Below are positions 1 through 8,251 of a stretch of 64,000 bases of DNA, in pieces (position 1 is the stretch's first letter; the number at the start of each line of letters is the position of its first letter). This stretch comes from an uncultured Ruminococcus sp. (GTDB lineage: Bacteria; Bacillota; Clostridia; Oscillospirales; Ruminococcaceae), in the NCBI GenBank assembly GCA_934435205.1, contig CAKSAK010000002.1:1-64000 (forward strand), written 5' to 3'. The notes under the pieces are model-generated. The model did no database searches and was not told where the DNA came from. It was given only the letters and a program-made list of their open reading frames with translations. Position numbers and translations under genes: made by a program.

Positions 1-98
1 ATTCTTTTTCTCAAAAGAATCTCTCAAGGGTTTCGTACTATTCGTCTTTGTTCAATTTTCAAGATGCTGTTTCGTTGTACTCTTTCATGTTGTGCAAC
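1..98 (-). other. Probable rRNA operon leader (partial)
   Basis: Read on the minus strand, this stretch lies just downstream of three tandem strong promoters. It contains a boxA-like CTTGAAAATTGAAC string of the type seen ahead of 16S rRNA genes in clostridia. No protein-coding frame with a ribosome site is visible. I infer that a 16S rRNA gene begins just beyond the left edge; the rRNA itself is not in the window, so this rests on context. Confidence 0.45.
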
Positions 99-104
99 TT
101 TTAC

Positions 105-133
105 ATTATATCACACTTTTTATCTTTTGTCAA
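105..133 (-). promoter_or_regulatory. Sigma-A promoter, leftward, proximal of three
   Basis: On the minus strand there is a consensus -35 TTGACA (133-128), a 17-bp spacer and a consensus -10 TATAAT (110-105). It is the closest of three such promoters to the left edge. Tandem consensus promoters are typical of stable-RNA operons. Confidence 0.75.
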
Positions 134-217
134 CCCCTTTTTTGAAGTTTTTCAAAAAAAGTTTTTGACTTTCGATCTTTATGTGATTTTAATGCGCTGT
201 CTTAAATCAGCTTATCT

Positions 218-246
218 ATTATATCATATCAGCTAAGCTTTGTCAA
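218..246 (-). promoter_or_regulatory. Sigma-A promoter, leftward, middle of three
   Basis: The minus strand shows TTGACA (246-241), exactly 17 bp, then TATAAT (223-218). Both hexamers are perfect. It sits about 110 bp upstream of the proximal promoter and fires the same way. Confidence 0.75.
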
Positions 247-372
247 GACTTTTGTTTGTGAATTCTTTATGAACTCACTTTCAAGCTACTCCTCAGGTCT
301 CTTCTGTTCTCCCGAACCTTTTACCTTCGTTTCGCTTTTTCCTTTATCGCTCTCTCTCGAGGCGACTTGTTT

Positions 373-401
373 ATTTTATCACTTTTAACTCCCTTTGTCA
401 A
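373..401 (-). promoter_or_regulatory. Sigma-A promoter, leftward, distal of three
   Basis: The minus strand shows TTGACA (401-396), a 17-bp spacer and TAAAAT (378-373). The flanks of this promoter and the proximal one are similar: GGGG precedes each -35 and AAAGTG lies in each spacer. This suggests a duplicated promoter block. Confidence 0.65.
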
Positions 402-494
402 CCCCTTTTTTCGCTTTCTGCTTTTTTTACACTTTATTTCCCTTTTCTTATCTCTTTTTGTCCATTTTGCATTGCTTCTTTATTCTTTTGATTC

Positions 495-531
495 AAAAAG
501 TGACAACTGAGCGTCGCTCAGTTGTCACTTT
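495..531 (-). terminator. Terminator/palindrome after mfd
   Basis: A near-perfect 35-bp palindrome has 17-bp arms (497-513 and 515-531) around one base. On the minus strand it is followed by TTTTTG, so it can end mfd transcription before the leftward promoters. Confidence 0.6.
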
Positions 532-606
532 GCTCGGTGTTTCCTCTGTTTTGTGTTAATGATCTACTCGGTATGGCTTCGACATTCCTCACTCCTCATT
601 CCTCAT
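531..606. repeat. Partial copy of the ~300-bp repeat (3' end) with heptamer tract
   Basis: GCTCGGTGTTTCCTC at about 532 matches the tail of the long repeat near 36850, and it runs into ATTCCTC/ACTCCTC heptamers at about 584-606. The heptamer part overlaps the end of mfd and encodes its last residues and stop codon. Confidence 0.6.
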
Positions 607-3600
607 TAATCTTACCGTTTCTGCCATTAATTCCGCCGCTTTCTGCTTTTTCTCCAATGTCACTGCAAAATATGGTTTTGCTCCGTCAAAAAATCTTATC
701 CTATTCTTATAAGCCCCATACAACGCTTGTATCTGCTCTACCTCTGCAGTTTTCACAAAGAACAGCACCTTATCTCCTCTTTGTGTTATTTCCTTTATGC
801 CAAGCTTTGAAGCGGTATTTCTTGTAAGCGCAACGTTCACAAGTCCAAGCACTGATTTCGGTGGGTCGCCGTATCTATCTATAAGCTCGTCGATAACGTC
901 CCTGGAATCCTCCTCGTTGCCAATAGAAGCTATCTTCCTATAGCAATCTATCCTCTGTGACAGATTTTCTATATAAGGTTCTGGGATAAATGCGTCGATA
1001 GAGATATCCACCAAACAATCCTCAGGTGACGGTGGCAAAGCCTCTCCCTTTTGTTCAGCTATTGCTTCATTAAGAAGTCGCAGATACATATCATATCCCA
1101 CCGCTTCCATATGACCATGCTGTTTACCGCTGAGTATCGAGCCTGCACCTCTTATTTCAAGGTCACGCAAAGCTATCCTGAAGCCCGAGCCGAACTGTGT
1201 GAACTCTCTTATTGCGTCAAGCCTTTTTGCCGCTACCTCAGTGAGTACCTTGCCACGTCTGAAGGTGAAGTACGCAAAAGCACGGCGGTTTGATCTTCCC
1301 ACACGTCCACGGAGCTGATAAAGCTGTGAAAGTCCCAATCTGTCAGCGTCCTCTATTATAAGTGTATTTACATTCGGCACGTCAACACCTGTTTCGATTA
1401 TTGTGGTGCAGACGAGGATATCTATCTCTCTGTCGCAAAGCTGTCGCCATATTTCCGACAGCTCCTCCTCAGGCATTTGACCGTGTGCAAACGCTATCCT
1501 TGCTTCAGGGAGCATTTCCTGAAGCTTATTTGCGGTCATCATGATAGTTTCCACCCTGTTGTGGATATAATACACCTGACCGCCACGGCGCAGTTCCTTG
1601 CTTATAGCCTGCGCTATTACGCCCATATTATGCTCTATAACATAGGTCTGAACAGGGTGTCTGTCCATAGGCGGCTCTTCTATGACGGACATATCTCTGA
1701 TACCGCTCATTGCCATGTTAAGCGTTCTTGGTATCGGGGTAGCCGAAAGGGTCAGCACGTCAACGCCCTTGAAAGTCTCCTTGAATTTTTCCTTATGTGC
1801 AACACCGAAACGCTGTTCCTCGTCTATGATAACAAGACCCAAGTCCTTGAACTTAACGTCTTTCTGCACAAGCCTGTGCGTGCCTATGATAAGGTCGATA
1901 GTGCCACGGTTAAGCTCTCTTATTATCTGCTGTTGCTCCTTTGGTTTTCTAAATCTCGACAAAAGCTCCACTTTCACTGGGAAATGCTCAAATCTTTTTA
2001 TCGCCGTCTGATAATGCTGCCATGCAAGAACAGTTGTCGGCACGAGAATAGCCACCTGCTTGTTATCGAGCATACACTTGAACGCCGCACGGAGCGCCAC
2101 CTCTGTTTTGCCGAATCCAACATCTCCGCAGAGAAGTCTGTCCATTGGGGACGGCTTCTCCATATCAGACTTTATCTCCTGTATAGATCTTAACTGATCG
2201 TCAGTTTCCTGATAGTCGAAACGCTCCTCAAAATCCGCCTGCCAATCGTTGTCAGGGGAAAAAGCAAAACCCTTTGCCATTTGTCTTTGAGCATAAAGCT
2301 TTGTAAGCTCCTCCGCCATATCCTTTACGGCAGACTTTACCTTGTTTCGTGTCTTTGTCCACTCCATAGAGTTGAGCTTATTGAGCTTCACTGCCCCGTC
2401 ATCTCTAGGACCTATATATCTTGACACAAGGTCAAGCTGAGTAACAGGCACATAAAGCACGTCCGTGCCTGCATATTTTATGGTGATATAATCCTTTGTT
2501 ACGCCGTTCGTTTCTATATTTTTTATTCCTGAAAATCTGCCTATGCCGTACATAGCGTGAACAACAAGGTCGCCCGATTGGATATCAGACAGGCTTTTTA
2601 TCTCTTCCCCTGCCTTGTGACGTGATTTACGCTTCTTTGCACTCATGGCTTTCATCTGAGTGATAGCCGCACAGCCTATGTCAGGATAATCAAATCCGCC
2701 TGAAAGACAGCCTGTGCGCAGGTATACTTTACCCTTCATTATCTCGCTGTTCTCAGTGAGGATCTCCGCAGAGATGCCAGCGTCATTAAGGTCTTTATTT
2801 ATAATAGGAAGCGTTTTTTCCGAGCCTGCCAGCACAACAGTGCAATATCCCTGAGAGCAGAGGTTTTTCAGTTCTTCTTCAAGGTTGATGATATTACCGC
2901 CCCAAGCCGCCGTCTGTCGGCAATCGGTATTGATAAGCTTCTTGAACTTCACGCCGTTGTTAGAACGCATAAAGCTGTCAAGAAACACCGACTTCATTTG
3001 TGTTATTTTAAGCTCCGCCTGGGGTATATCAAGATAAAAGCCCTCCAGCTTTCTGAAAAGTATGCCGTCCTCATAAAGAAGCTTCATATCCTCTGAAAGC
3101 TGGGCAAGAGCCGCCTTGCCCTTTTCGATACAGTTTGTATACTCCGACACAAGGCAAACACCGCTTTGGAAATAGTCAAAAATAGTTGTGAGCTTGTCAT
3201 AGCACACAGTATAATACTTATCAAGATTTGTGAGGGTGATCCCGCTCTGAGCCGTTTCTATATCTCTTGAAATATTCGTTCTTATCTTATCGGTACGGCT
3301 TCCACGGACAGACTTTGACAAGGCTTCAAGCTTTGTCACAAGGTCGTCAGTGTCAGGAAAAATTATCTCCAAAGCAGGGAAAACTGTTATCTCGTCTATA
3401 GGGTCGGTACGCCTTTGGCTTTCGGGATCAAAGTATGAGATAGAATCTATCTCATCGCCCCAAAGCTCAATTCTCACAGGGCGTGACTCCTGCACAGGGA
3501 AAATGTCGGCGATAGAGCCTCTCACAGAAAACTGTGCCTGACCCTCCACCTGATCTGTTCTTGTATAACCGCCTGCAAGCAGTTTATTAGTAAGCTCCTC

Positions 3601-4044
3601 AAGGCTCAGTTCGCCCCCTGTTTTTATCTCAAAGGAAAACTCTTTCAGCTTATCCTGCGGAATAGTTCCCTGCAAGCAAGCCTCCATACTTGCGGCGATA
3701 ATCTTGCACTTGCCCTGAGAGATAAGAGAGAGAGCCTCCAGCCTTTTATGCTCATATTCTCTTGAAACGCCCTCCATGTATGCAAAGTTCAGATCCTTTG
3801 CAGGAAAAACGCAGGCAAGCTGCTCCCCTGACATTTCGTTTATATCCCCTGTCATTCTTATGGCTGACGCTTCATCGTCGCATATAACAAGGCAAGGGGA
3901 AAGCCTGCTTAGAGCCATTGCGGTCTGAGCCTTGTGTATATTTGAAACGCCCGTGACCGCACAAGGGGTAAACCCTTTGAGCAGGCAGTTTTTCACATCT
4001 TTATAAAAGCCAAGACGGCTCGCCATTTCGTAAAAAATATTCAT
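589..4044 (-). CDS. mfd: Transcription-repair coupling factor Mfd
   Basis: Mfd is an ATP-driven DNA translocase that removes RNA polymerase stalled at lesions and recruits UvrA. The 1151-residue length is normal for the family. Visible parts are an N-terminal UvrB-like region (about 1-330), the RNA-polymerase-interacting domain (about 485-560, including GDLVVHAMYGIGRF), Walker A GDVGFGKTE (640-648), the DEEQ box (741-744), the SATPIPRT motif, the RGRVGRS helicase motif and the C-terminal TRCF domain. It follows pth, as in many Firmicutes. The oddity is the C-terminus: the last residues LMRNEE and the stop come from an ATTCCTC heptamer repeat, so the native end may have been replaced. Confidence 0.97.
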   Translation of the reverse strand: MNIFYEMASRLGFYKDVKNCLLKGFTPCAVTGVSNIHKAQTAMALSRLSPCLVICDDEASAIRMTGDINEMSGEQLACVFPAKDLNFAYMEGVSREYEHKRLEALSLISQGKCKIIAASMEACLQGTIPQDKLKEFSFEIKTGGELSLEELTNKLLAGGYTRTDQVEGQAQFSVRGSIADIFPVQESRPVRIELWGDEIDSISYFDPESQRRTDPIDEITVFPALEIIFPDTDDLVTKLEALSKSVRGSRTDKIRTNISRDIETAQSGITLTNLDKYYTVCYDKLTTIFDYFQSGVCLVSEYTNCIEKGKAALAQLSEDMKLLYEDGILFRKLEGFYLDIPQAELKITQMKSVFLDSFMRSNNGVKFKKLINTDCRQTAAWGGNIINLEEELKNLCSQGYCTVVLAGSEKTLPIINKDLNDAGISAEILTENSEIMKGKVYLRTGCLSGGFDYPDIGCAAITQMKAMSAKKRKSRHKAGEEIKSLSDIQSGDLVVHAMYGIGRFSGIKNIETNGVTKDYITIKYAGTDVLYVPVTQLDLVSRYIGPRDDGAVKLNKLNSMEWTKTRNKVKSAVKDMAEELTKLYAQRQMAKGFAFSPDNDWQADFEERFDYQETDDQLRSIQEIKSDMEKPSPMDRLLCGDVGFGKTEVALRAAFKCMLDNKQVAILVPTTVLAWQHYQTAIKRFEHFPVKVELLSRFRKPKEQQQIIRELNRGTIDLIIGTHRLVQKDVKFKDLGLVIIDEEQRFGVAHKEKFKETFKGVDVLTLSATPIPRTLNMAMSGIRDMSVIEEPPMDRHPVQTYVIEHNMGVIAQAISKELRRGGQVYYIHNRVETIMMTANKLQEMLPEARIAFAHGQMPEEELSEIWRQLCDREIDILVCTTIIETGVDVPNVNTLIIEDADRLGLSQLYQLRGRVGRSNRRAFAYFTFRRGKVLTEVAAKRLDAIREFTQFGSGFRIALRDLEIRGAGSILSGKQHGHMEAVGYDMYLRLLNEAIAEQKGEALPPSPEDCLVDISIDAFIPEPYIENLSQRIDCYRKIASIGNEEDSRDVIDELIDRYGDPPKSVLGLVNVALTRNTASKLGIKEITQRGDKVLFFVKTAEVEQIQALYGAYKNRIRFFDGAKPYFAVTLEKKQKAAELMAETVRLMRNEE

Positions 4045-4085
4045 CTTGCTGTTCTCCGAAAAAATGTTTTAATAACAATATAACT

Positions 4086-4112
4086 GTAGGGGACGGCGCC
4101 CTCGACGTCCCG
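4086..4112. repeat. Short palindromic element, ACGGCGCC stem type
   Basis: The element starts GTAGGGGACGGCGCC and ends GACGTCCCG, giving a GGGGACG/CGTCCC stem. It lies between pth and mfd and belongs to the dispersed GTAGGGG/CCCG family found throughout the window. Confidence 0.7.
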
Positions 4113-4150
4113 ATATTTGTCTTTATCAATATGTCGGTCAGAAATTATTC

Positions 4151-4771
4151 CTAATTGAACTTGTTCATAGCCTCGTTTATCTTACCCTGCACCATAAGCT
4201 CCACAGCCTCGCAGGTGTTTTTATCCACATCAGAAAGCTTTTTCATTTCCTCGTCAGTGAATCTTGAAAGCACCCAGTCAGCCAAGTTGTAATCAGGGTG
4301 CGGCTTTTTGCCCACGCCTATTTTTACCCTTGGAAAATCCTGACCGCCGCACAGTGCGATAATGCTTTTTATGCCATTATGACCACCTGCCGAGCCGTTT
4401 CTGCGTATCCTCATTTTGCCCACGTCAAGTGAGATATCGTCATAGACCACGATAACATTCTCCAGCGGTATATCGTAAAAGTCCATAGCGTCGCTGACAG
4501 CCTCACCGCTGTTGTTCATAAAAGTTTCAGGCTTCATGACAAGGCAGCTTTTGCCGCCAATAATGGCACGTCCCACAAGCGCCTTGAACTTATGTGTATT
4601 CACCGAAAAGCTGTATTTCTTCTCCATAGCCGCCACCGCAAGAAAGCCTGCGTTATGACGAGTGTTCTCATAAGCCACACCGGGGTTGCCAAGCCCCACG
4701 ATAATATACTCAGGCTTGCCGGCAGGAGTTCTATCGGCTGAAAGCTGTTTTAATTTCTCGAAAATGTCCAT
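4151..4771 (-). CDS. pth: Peptidyl-tRNA hydrolase
   Basis: Pth cleaves peptidyl-tRNA released from stalled ribosomes and so recycles tRNA in the cytoplasm. The 206-residue protein shows the family signatures: VGLGNPG and YENTRHNAGF near residues 26-44 (His in the second is catalytic), KPETFMNNSG (about 80-89), VVYDDISLDVGKMR with the conserved Asp, and GSAGGHNGIKSI. It lies upstream of mfd, the usual Firmicute order, separated by about 100 bp that hold a palindromic repeat. The N-terminus carries about 20 extra residues before the first motif, which is mildly unusual. Confidence 0.97.
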   Translation of the reverse strand: MDIFEKLKQLSADRTPAGKPEYIIVGLGNPGVAYENTRHNAGFLAVAAMEKKYSFSVNTHKFKALVGRAIIGGKSCLVMKPETFMNNSGEAVSDAMDFYDIPLENVIVVYDDISLDVGKMRIRRNGSAGGHNGIKSIIALCGGQDFPRVKIGVGKKPHPDYNLADWVLSRFTDEEMKKLSDVDKNTCEAVELMVQGKINEAMNKFN

Positions 4772-4834
4772 TGCAAATTCTCCTATCTTTTATAATATGT
4801 CAGCCCCGACCGCTTATTCTGCACACGCACAATA

Positions 4835-4859
4835 ACCCCGTCTTTATGCAAGACGGGGT
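4835..4859. terminator. Hairpin upstream of pth
   Basis: ACCCCGTCTT and AAGACGGGGT form a 10-bp stem around a five-base loop. There is no clear T run on either strand, so it may add to the neighbouring terminator rather than act alone. Confidence 0.4.
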
Positions 4860-4866
4860 ATAAACA

Positions 4867-4894
4867 AAAGCCGACATTTTACTGTCGGCTTTAT
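4867..4894 (-). terminator. Intrinsic terminator of the zinc-ribbon gene
   Basis: AAAGCCGACA and TGTCGGCTTT form a 10-bp stem, and on the minus strand the stem runs into TTTTGTTT. It lies directly after the stop codon at 4941. Confidence 0.75.
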
Positions 4895-4940
4895 TATAGC
4901 ATATTTTTTTCAGGATTGCAAGGGAGAATTTTTATATACA

Positions 4941-5312
4941 CTATTTTGGTCGTCCACATTCTCTGCAAAATTTTGCCTCAATAGGATTTATATTGCCACA
5001 ATCAACACATTTCCATTGATTACTTCTAGCAACATTAACTGGAGGTGGATTATTTGATTTAGGTGTAGTTTCTCCTTTTGCTTTCGTCAGTTTATCCATT
5101 TTGCAATTAAGTTCATTAAGTGATTCGGACATTTCACAAACCATCATCGTAAACGATATTCCGACAACAAATAGCATTGAGCCAGCACACATAACAATAA
5201 TGCCAATAGGAATTGAATCTTCCAATATTACACAACCGATAACAATCGATGCAATTACGCCACATATCATACCGACCTTGCAAAAATTCCTTACAAAGTT
5301 TGTCCAATACAT
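4941..5312 (-). CDS. Two-TM protein with C-terminal zinc ribbon, function unknown
   Basis: I do not recognise a named family. The 123-residue protein has two hydrophobic segments (about 13-31 and 35-58), a short polar coiled stretch (about 60-78), a Pro-rich linker, and a C-terminal zinc ribbon with two CxxC pairs (CVDCG and CRECG). It is probably a small membrane protein with a cytosolic ribbon. Its promoter lies between two palindromes shared with the divergent XRE gene, so that regulator probably controls it. The pair interrupts the glmU-pth-mfd order, which suggests insertion as a cassette. Confidence 0.75.
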   Translation of the reverse strand: MYWTNFVRNFCKVGMICGVIASIVIGCVILEDSIPIGIIVMCAGSMLFVVGISFTMMVCEMSESLNELNCKMDKLTKAKGETTPKSNNPPPVNVARSNQWKCVDCGNINPIEAKFCRECGRPK

Positions 5313-5340
5313 AACTCATACCTTCTTTCTCATTCTTTAA

Positions 5341-5360
5341 TTAGTACCTATAAGTGCTAA
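5341..5360. promoter_or_regulatory. Candidate XRE operator 1
   Basis: An imperfect 20-bp palindrome, TTAGTACC-N5-GTGCTAA, shares its TAGTACC half with the operator at 5397. It lies just downstream of the minus-strand -10, a position suited to repression of the zinc-ribbon gene. Confidence 0.45.
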
Positions 5361-5367
5361 CACATAC

Positions 5368-5396
5368 ATAATATCACACAAATGTGGTAAAGTCAA
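5368..5396 (-). promoter_or_regulatory. Promoter of the zinc-ribbon gene
   Basis: The minus strand shows TTGACT (5396-5391), a 17-bp spacer and TATTAT (5373-5368). It is flanked on both sides by the TAGTACC palindromes. Confidence 0.6.
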
Positions 5397-5414
5397 TAGT
5401 ACCGAATGGTACTA
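5397..5414. promoter_or_regulatory. Candidate XRE operator 2
   Basis: A perfect palindrome, TAGTACC-GAAT-GGTACTA, abuts the -35 of the zinc-ribbon promoter and lies 43 bp upstream of the XRE start codon. This is the expected arrangement for an autoregulated divergent pair. Confidence 0.55.
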
Positions 5415-5456
5415 AAACATTTTCTGCAAAATTACCAAAAATGAGGGGAGATTTTT

Positions 5457-5672
5457 ATGTATTTTCCAAGATTAAGGGACTTGCGAGAAGATAAGGACAT
5501 GAATCAGACACAGGTCGCAAAGCTGCTTTTTACAAGTCAGACCGTTTATTCTCGCTATGAAAGAGGCGTGCTCACTATCCCCGTAGAACACCTCCTTATC
5601 CTAGCCGACTTCTATGGCGTTTCCACCGATTATATCCTCGGCAGGACAAACAACAAAAAACTAAACAAATAG
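5457..5672 (+). CDS. XRE-family (Cro/CI) transcriptional regulator
   Basis: This 71-residue single-domain DNA-binding protein has a helix-turn-helix at about 16-40 (NQTQVAKLLFTSQTVYSRYE) and the usual tail (VEHLLILADFYGVSTDYILGRT). It has a plausible ribosome site, GAGGGGAG, seven bases before the ATG. It is divergent from the zinc-ribbon gene, and two shared TAGTACC palindromes between them are likely operators. It has no sensor or protease domain, so its signal is unknown. Confidence 0.85.
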   Translation: MYFPRLRDLREDKDMNQTQVAKLLFTSQTVYSRYERGVLTIPVEHLLILADFYGVSTDYILGRTNNKKLNK

Positions 5673-5674
5673 AC

Positions 5675-5704
5675 CCTGCCTTACAAAAGACAGGGTCTTG
5701 CTTA
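5675..5704 (+). terminator. Terminator of the XRE gene
   Basis: AGACCCTG and CAGGGTCT form the stem, followed by a T-rich TTGCTTATT. The element also faces the end of glmU and may work in both directions. Confidence 0.6.
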
Positions 5705-5714
5705 TTATCAATAT

Positions 5715-5738
5715 GTAGGGGCGACCTTTGGTCGCCTG
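5715..5738. repeat. Short palindromic element, CGACC stem type
   Basis: GTAGGGGCGACC and GGTCGCC frame a short loop. It is a member of the dispersed GTAGGGG family, placed just after the glmU stop codon. Confidence 0.65.
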
Positions 5739-5766
5739 CTTGCTGTCAGCCGTCTGTATGTCAGAC

Positions 5767-7194
5767 TTACTTCTCCTCAGACTTGCCGTGGATAGCCTCG
5801 AACTTTTCTGTTCTCGCCTTGAGCTTCTTCTCAGCGTAGCCCTCTTTGATAGTTTCTCTGCCACGCTCGATAGCAAGTGCGTTGTCAGGAATATCAGTTG
5901 TGATAGTAGAGCCTGCCGCTGTGTATGCACCCTTGCCGACTCTTACAGGTGCAACAAGGTTTGTGTTACAGCCGATGAAAGCATTGTCCTCGATAACAGT
6001 TCTGAACTTCTTGTCGCCGTTGTAGTTTACTGTTACAACGCCACAGCCGAAGTTTACATTTGAGCCGACGTCAGAATCGCCGATGTATGTAAGATGTGCC
6101 ACCGCTGTGTATTCGCCGATAGTGGAGTTCTTTATCTCCACAAAGTCGCCTATCTTCGCACCCTTCTTGATGTGTGAATTAGGTCTGAGCTGAACATAAG
6201 GTCCTATCTTAACGTCGTCCTCGATAATTGAATCGTAAGCCTGAACATTGTTGAGGTTTACGCCGTTTCCAACAGTTGTGTTCTCTATTATGCAGTTGTT
6301 TCCGATGTTGCAGTTCTCGCCGATAGTGGTGTTTCCTCTCAGGATAACACCGCTGTGTATCTTTGTTCCGTGACCGATAGTAACATTGTTTCCGATAGAA
6401 ACACCGTCTGTACAGCAGAACTCGATACCCTCGTCAAGCCACTTTCCTATTATCTCATATCTTGCAATGTCATTCAGTGCAAGCAGGCCACGTCTGTCAT
6501 TTGCACCAAGCGCAACATGAGGATTAGCTGAAATAAATGCGTCAGCCTTTTTGCCCTTTGCAATAAGAAGCTCGATACAATCTGTAAGATAATATTCGCC
6601 CTGAGCGTTCTCAGGCTTGATGTCAAAAAGAACTTCCAGCAGGTCAGCCGTCTTGAACCAGTAACAGCCTGAGTTTATCTCAGTGATAGCAAGCTGCATA
6701 GGTGTGCAGTCCTTATGCTCAACTATTCCTGAAATGCCGTTCTCAGTGCGGATTATCCTGCCGTAGCCTGTAGGGTTCTCAACTCTTGATGTAACAACAG
6801 TTACGCCGCAGTCCTTTTCAGTATGAAGCTCCAGCGCACCCTTGATAGTTTCAGCGTCGATAAAAGGAGCGTCACCGCAAAGTATAAGCGTGTTTCCCTC
6901 AGCGTGAGCTTTAAGAAAATCAGCCGCCTGCATAACAGCATGACCTGTTCCAAGTCGCTCTTCCTGCATAACAGTGCAGATGTTAGCCTTTGACTTTCTT
7001 GCGTCAAGATAATCCTCTATCTGCTGACCCTCGTAGCCTTTTACAACGCAGATATCGTCAAGCTCTGCATTTTCGCAGGCTGTCAGTACCCACTCCAGCA
7101 TAGGCTCACCGATAACGTTGCACAAAGCCTTTGGCATATTGGTCTTCATTCTCTTGCCCTGTCCGCCGGCAAGAATAATAACATTGTTCTCCAT
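5767..7194 (-). CDS. glmU: Bifunctional GlmU: N-acetylglucosamine-1-phosphate uridyltransferase and glucosamine-1-phosphate acetyltransferase
   Basis: GlmU makes UDP-GlcNAc for peptidoglycan by acetylating glucosamine-1-phosphate and then transferring UMP. The N-terminal nucleotidyltransferase shows LAGGQGKRM and a lysine (NMPKAL), then CGDAPF and NSGCYWF. From about residue 245 there is a left-handed beta-helix of hexapeptide repeats, with the acetyltransferase motifs RPNSHIKKGAKIGDFVEIKN and AHLTYIGDSDVG. I chose the ATG at 7194 because AAAGGAAT lies just upstream and the protein then begins MENNVIILAGG; the longer frame adds 19 residues unlike the family. The 475 residues are close to the usual 455-460. 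Confidence 0.96.
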   Translation of the reverse strand: MENNVIILAGGQGKRMKTNMPKALCNVIGEPMLEWVLTACENAELDDICVVKGYEGQQIEDYLDARKSKANICTVMQEERLGTGHAVMQAADFLKAHAEGNTLILCGDAPFIDAETIKGALELHTEKDCGVTVVTSRVENPTGYGRIIRTENGISGIVEHKDCTPMQLAITEINSGCYWFKTADLLEVLFDIKPENAQGEYYLTDCIELLIAKGKKADAFISANPHVALGANDRRGLLALNDIARYEIIGKWLDEGIEFCCTDGVSIGNNVTIGHGTKIHSGVILRGNTTIGENCNIGNNCIIENTTVGNGVNLNNVQAYDSIIEDDVKIGPYVQLRPNSHIKKGAKIGDFVEIKNSTIGEYTAVAHLTYIGDSDVGSNVNFGCGVVTVNYNGDKKFRTVIEDNAFIGCNTNLVAPVRVGKGAYTAAGSTITTDIPDNALAIERGRETIKEGYAEKKLKARTEKFEAIHGKSEEK

Positions 7195-7419
7195 AATACA
7201 AATTCCTTTCAGATACGTCCCACAAAATAAGACTTGGCACTTTTGCACCATTTCCCTATTATTATAATACTTTTGGGATAAAAAGTCAACAGTTGGTTCA
7301 TATTTTATCGCAATTTATTCTTTTGCTTGACAACATATTGCGACACTGCTATAATAAAATGTGTAGTTATCATGTTCATATATTGCAGTTTTTTCTGCTT
7401 CGGATATGGAGGAAGATAT

Positions 7420-8238
7420 ATGCAGAAACAATTCTATCCTGTTATAGGAACTGAAATAGCTCTGCCATTTTATATCATTGGCATAGGCGTGAGCTGCTGG
7501 CAGTTTCCTGTCAGCAGACCTGAAGGCTATGATTATCCTCAGCTTTTCGTTTGTATCGAGGGCGAGGGTGAGGTAACGGTAGACGGCAAGACCGTAAAAA
7601 TAATGCCTGACAGCATTTTCTATATACCACCGCACTGTCCCCACGAATATAGAGCCCTGACCCATTCATGGTACCTTGACTGGGTGTGCTTTGACGGCAA
7701 GCAGGCTCTCGAACTGCTGAAAGAATGGGATCTTAACAACTTCCATGTTTTCTTAAACTGCGGTGCAGAGCGTATGCACAAGCTTTTTGACAGCGCATAC
7801 TACACCATAAAAAGCGACAAGGCATACGGCAACTATTATGCCTCCGCACAGCTTTACGATATGCTGCTTGAATACCGCAAGCTTGCAGACGATAAGTTCC
7901 CATACAAAAGCCGTGTAAATTCCGATGCCGTTGCAAAGGTCATGAAATACACCGAGGAGAACTATTCAAAGCCTATAAAGCTCGCAGATATGGCGGCTGT
8001 GGCAGGGGTATCAGAACAGCACCTTTGCAGACTTTTCAAGAAAAATTTCAGCATAAGACCAATGGAATATCTAAACACAGTGCGCATAAGCCACGCAAAG
8101 GAGCTTCTTACCTACTCCTCAAAGACAGTTGCGGAGATAGCTTCGGAAACAGGCTTCAGTGACAGCTCGTATTTTTATGTTGTATTCAAAAAGCATGAGA
8201 ACATCTCTCCGGCGGAATACAGGAAGATAAAGGCATAA
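7420..8238 (+). CDS. AraC-family transcriptional regulator with N-terminal cupin
   Basis: The 272-residue protein has an AraC-type cupin sensor (about 10-130, with a GEGEVTVDGKTV strand and an IPPHCPHEY motif) and two C-terminal helix-turn-helix units (about 170-270, with ISHAKELLTYSSKTVAEIASETGFSDSSYFYVVFKK). Such proteins often control sugar-use genes, but the ligand cannot be read here. The ATG at 7420 follows GGAGGA at 7408-7413; the 31-residue upstream extension has no such site. The downstream gene starts 13 bases after the stop, so the two are probably co-transcribed. Confidence 0.93.
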   Translation: MQKQFYPVIGTEIALPFYIIGIGVSCWQFPVSRPEGYDYPQLFVCIEGEGEVTVDGKTVKIMPDSIFYIPPHCPHEYRALTHSWYLDWVCFDGKQALELLKEWDLNNFHVFLNCGAERMHKLFDSAYYTIKSDKAYGNYYASAQLYDMLLEYRKLADDKFPYKSRVNSDAVAKVMKYTEENYSKPIKLADMAAVAGVSEQHLCRLFKKNFSIRPMEYLNTVRISHAKELLTYSSKTVAEIASETGFSDSSYFYVVFKKHENISPAEYRKIKA

Positions 8239-8251
8239 GGTGGCAATAAAT

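Noticed and set aside
48..236. 62-residue frame in the left gap
   Set aside because: It runs through two promoter elements in T-rich DNA and has no ribosome site.
1477..2193. 238-residue plus-strand frame
   Set aside because: It is opposite mfd, whose motifs are unmistakable, and it has no ribosome site or family resemblance.
5661..5930. 89-residue frame beside glmU
   Set aside because: It overlaps the palindromic element and the 3' end of glmU in another frame.
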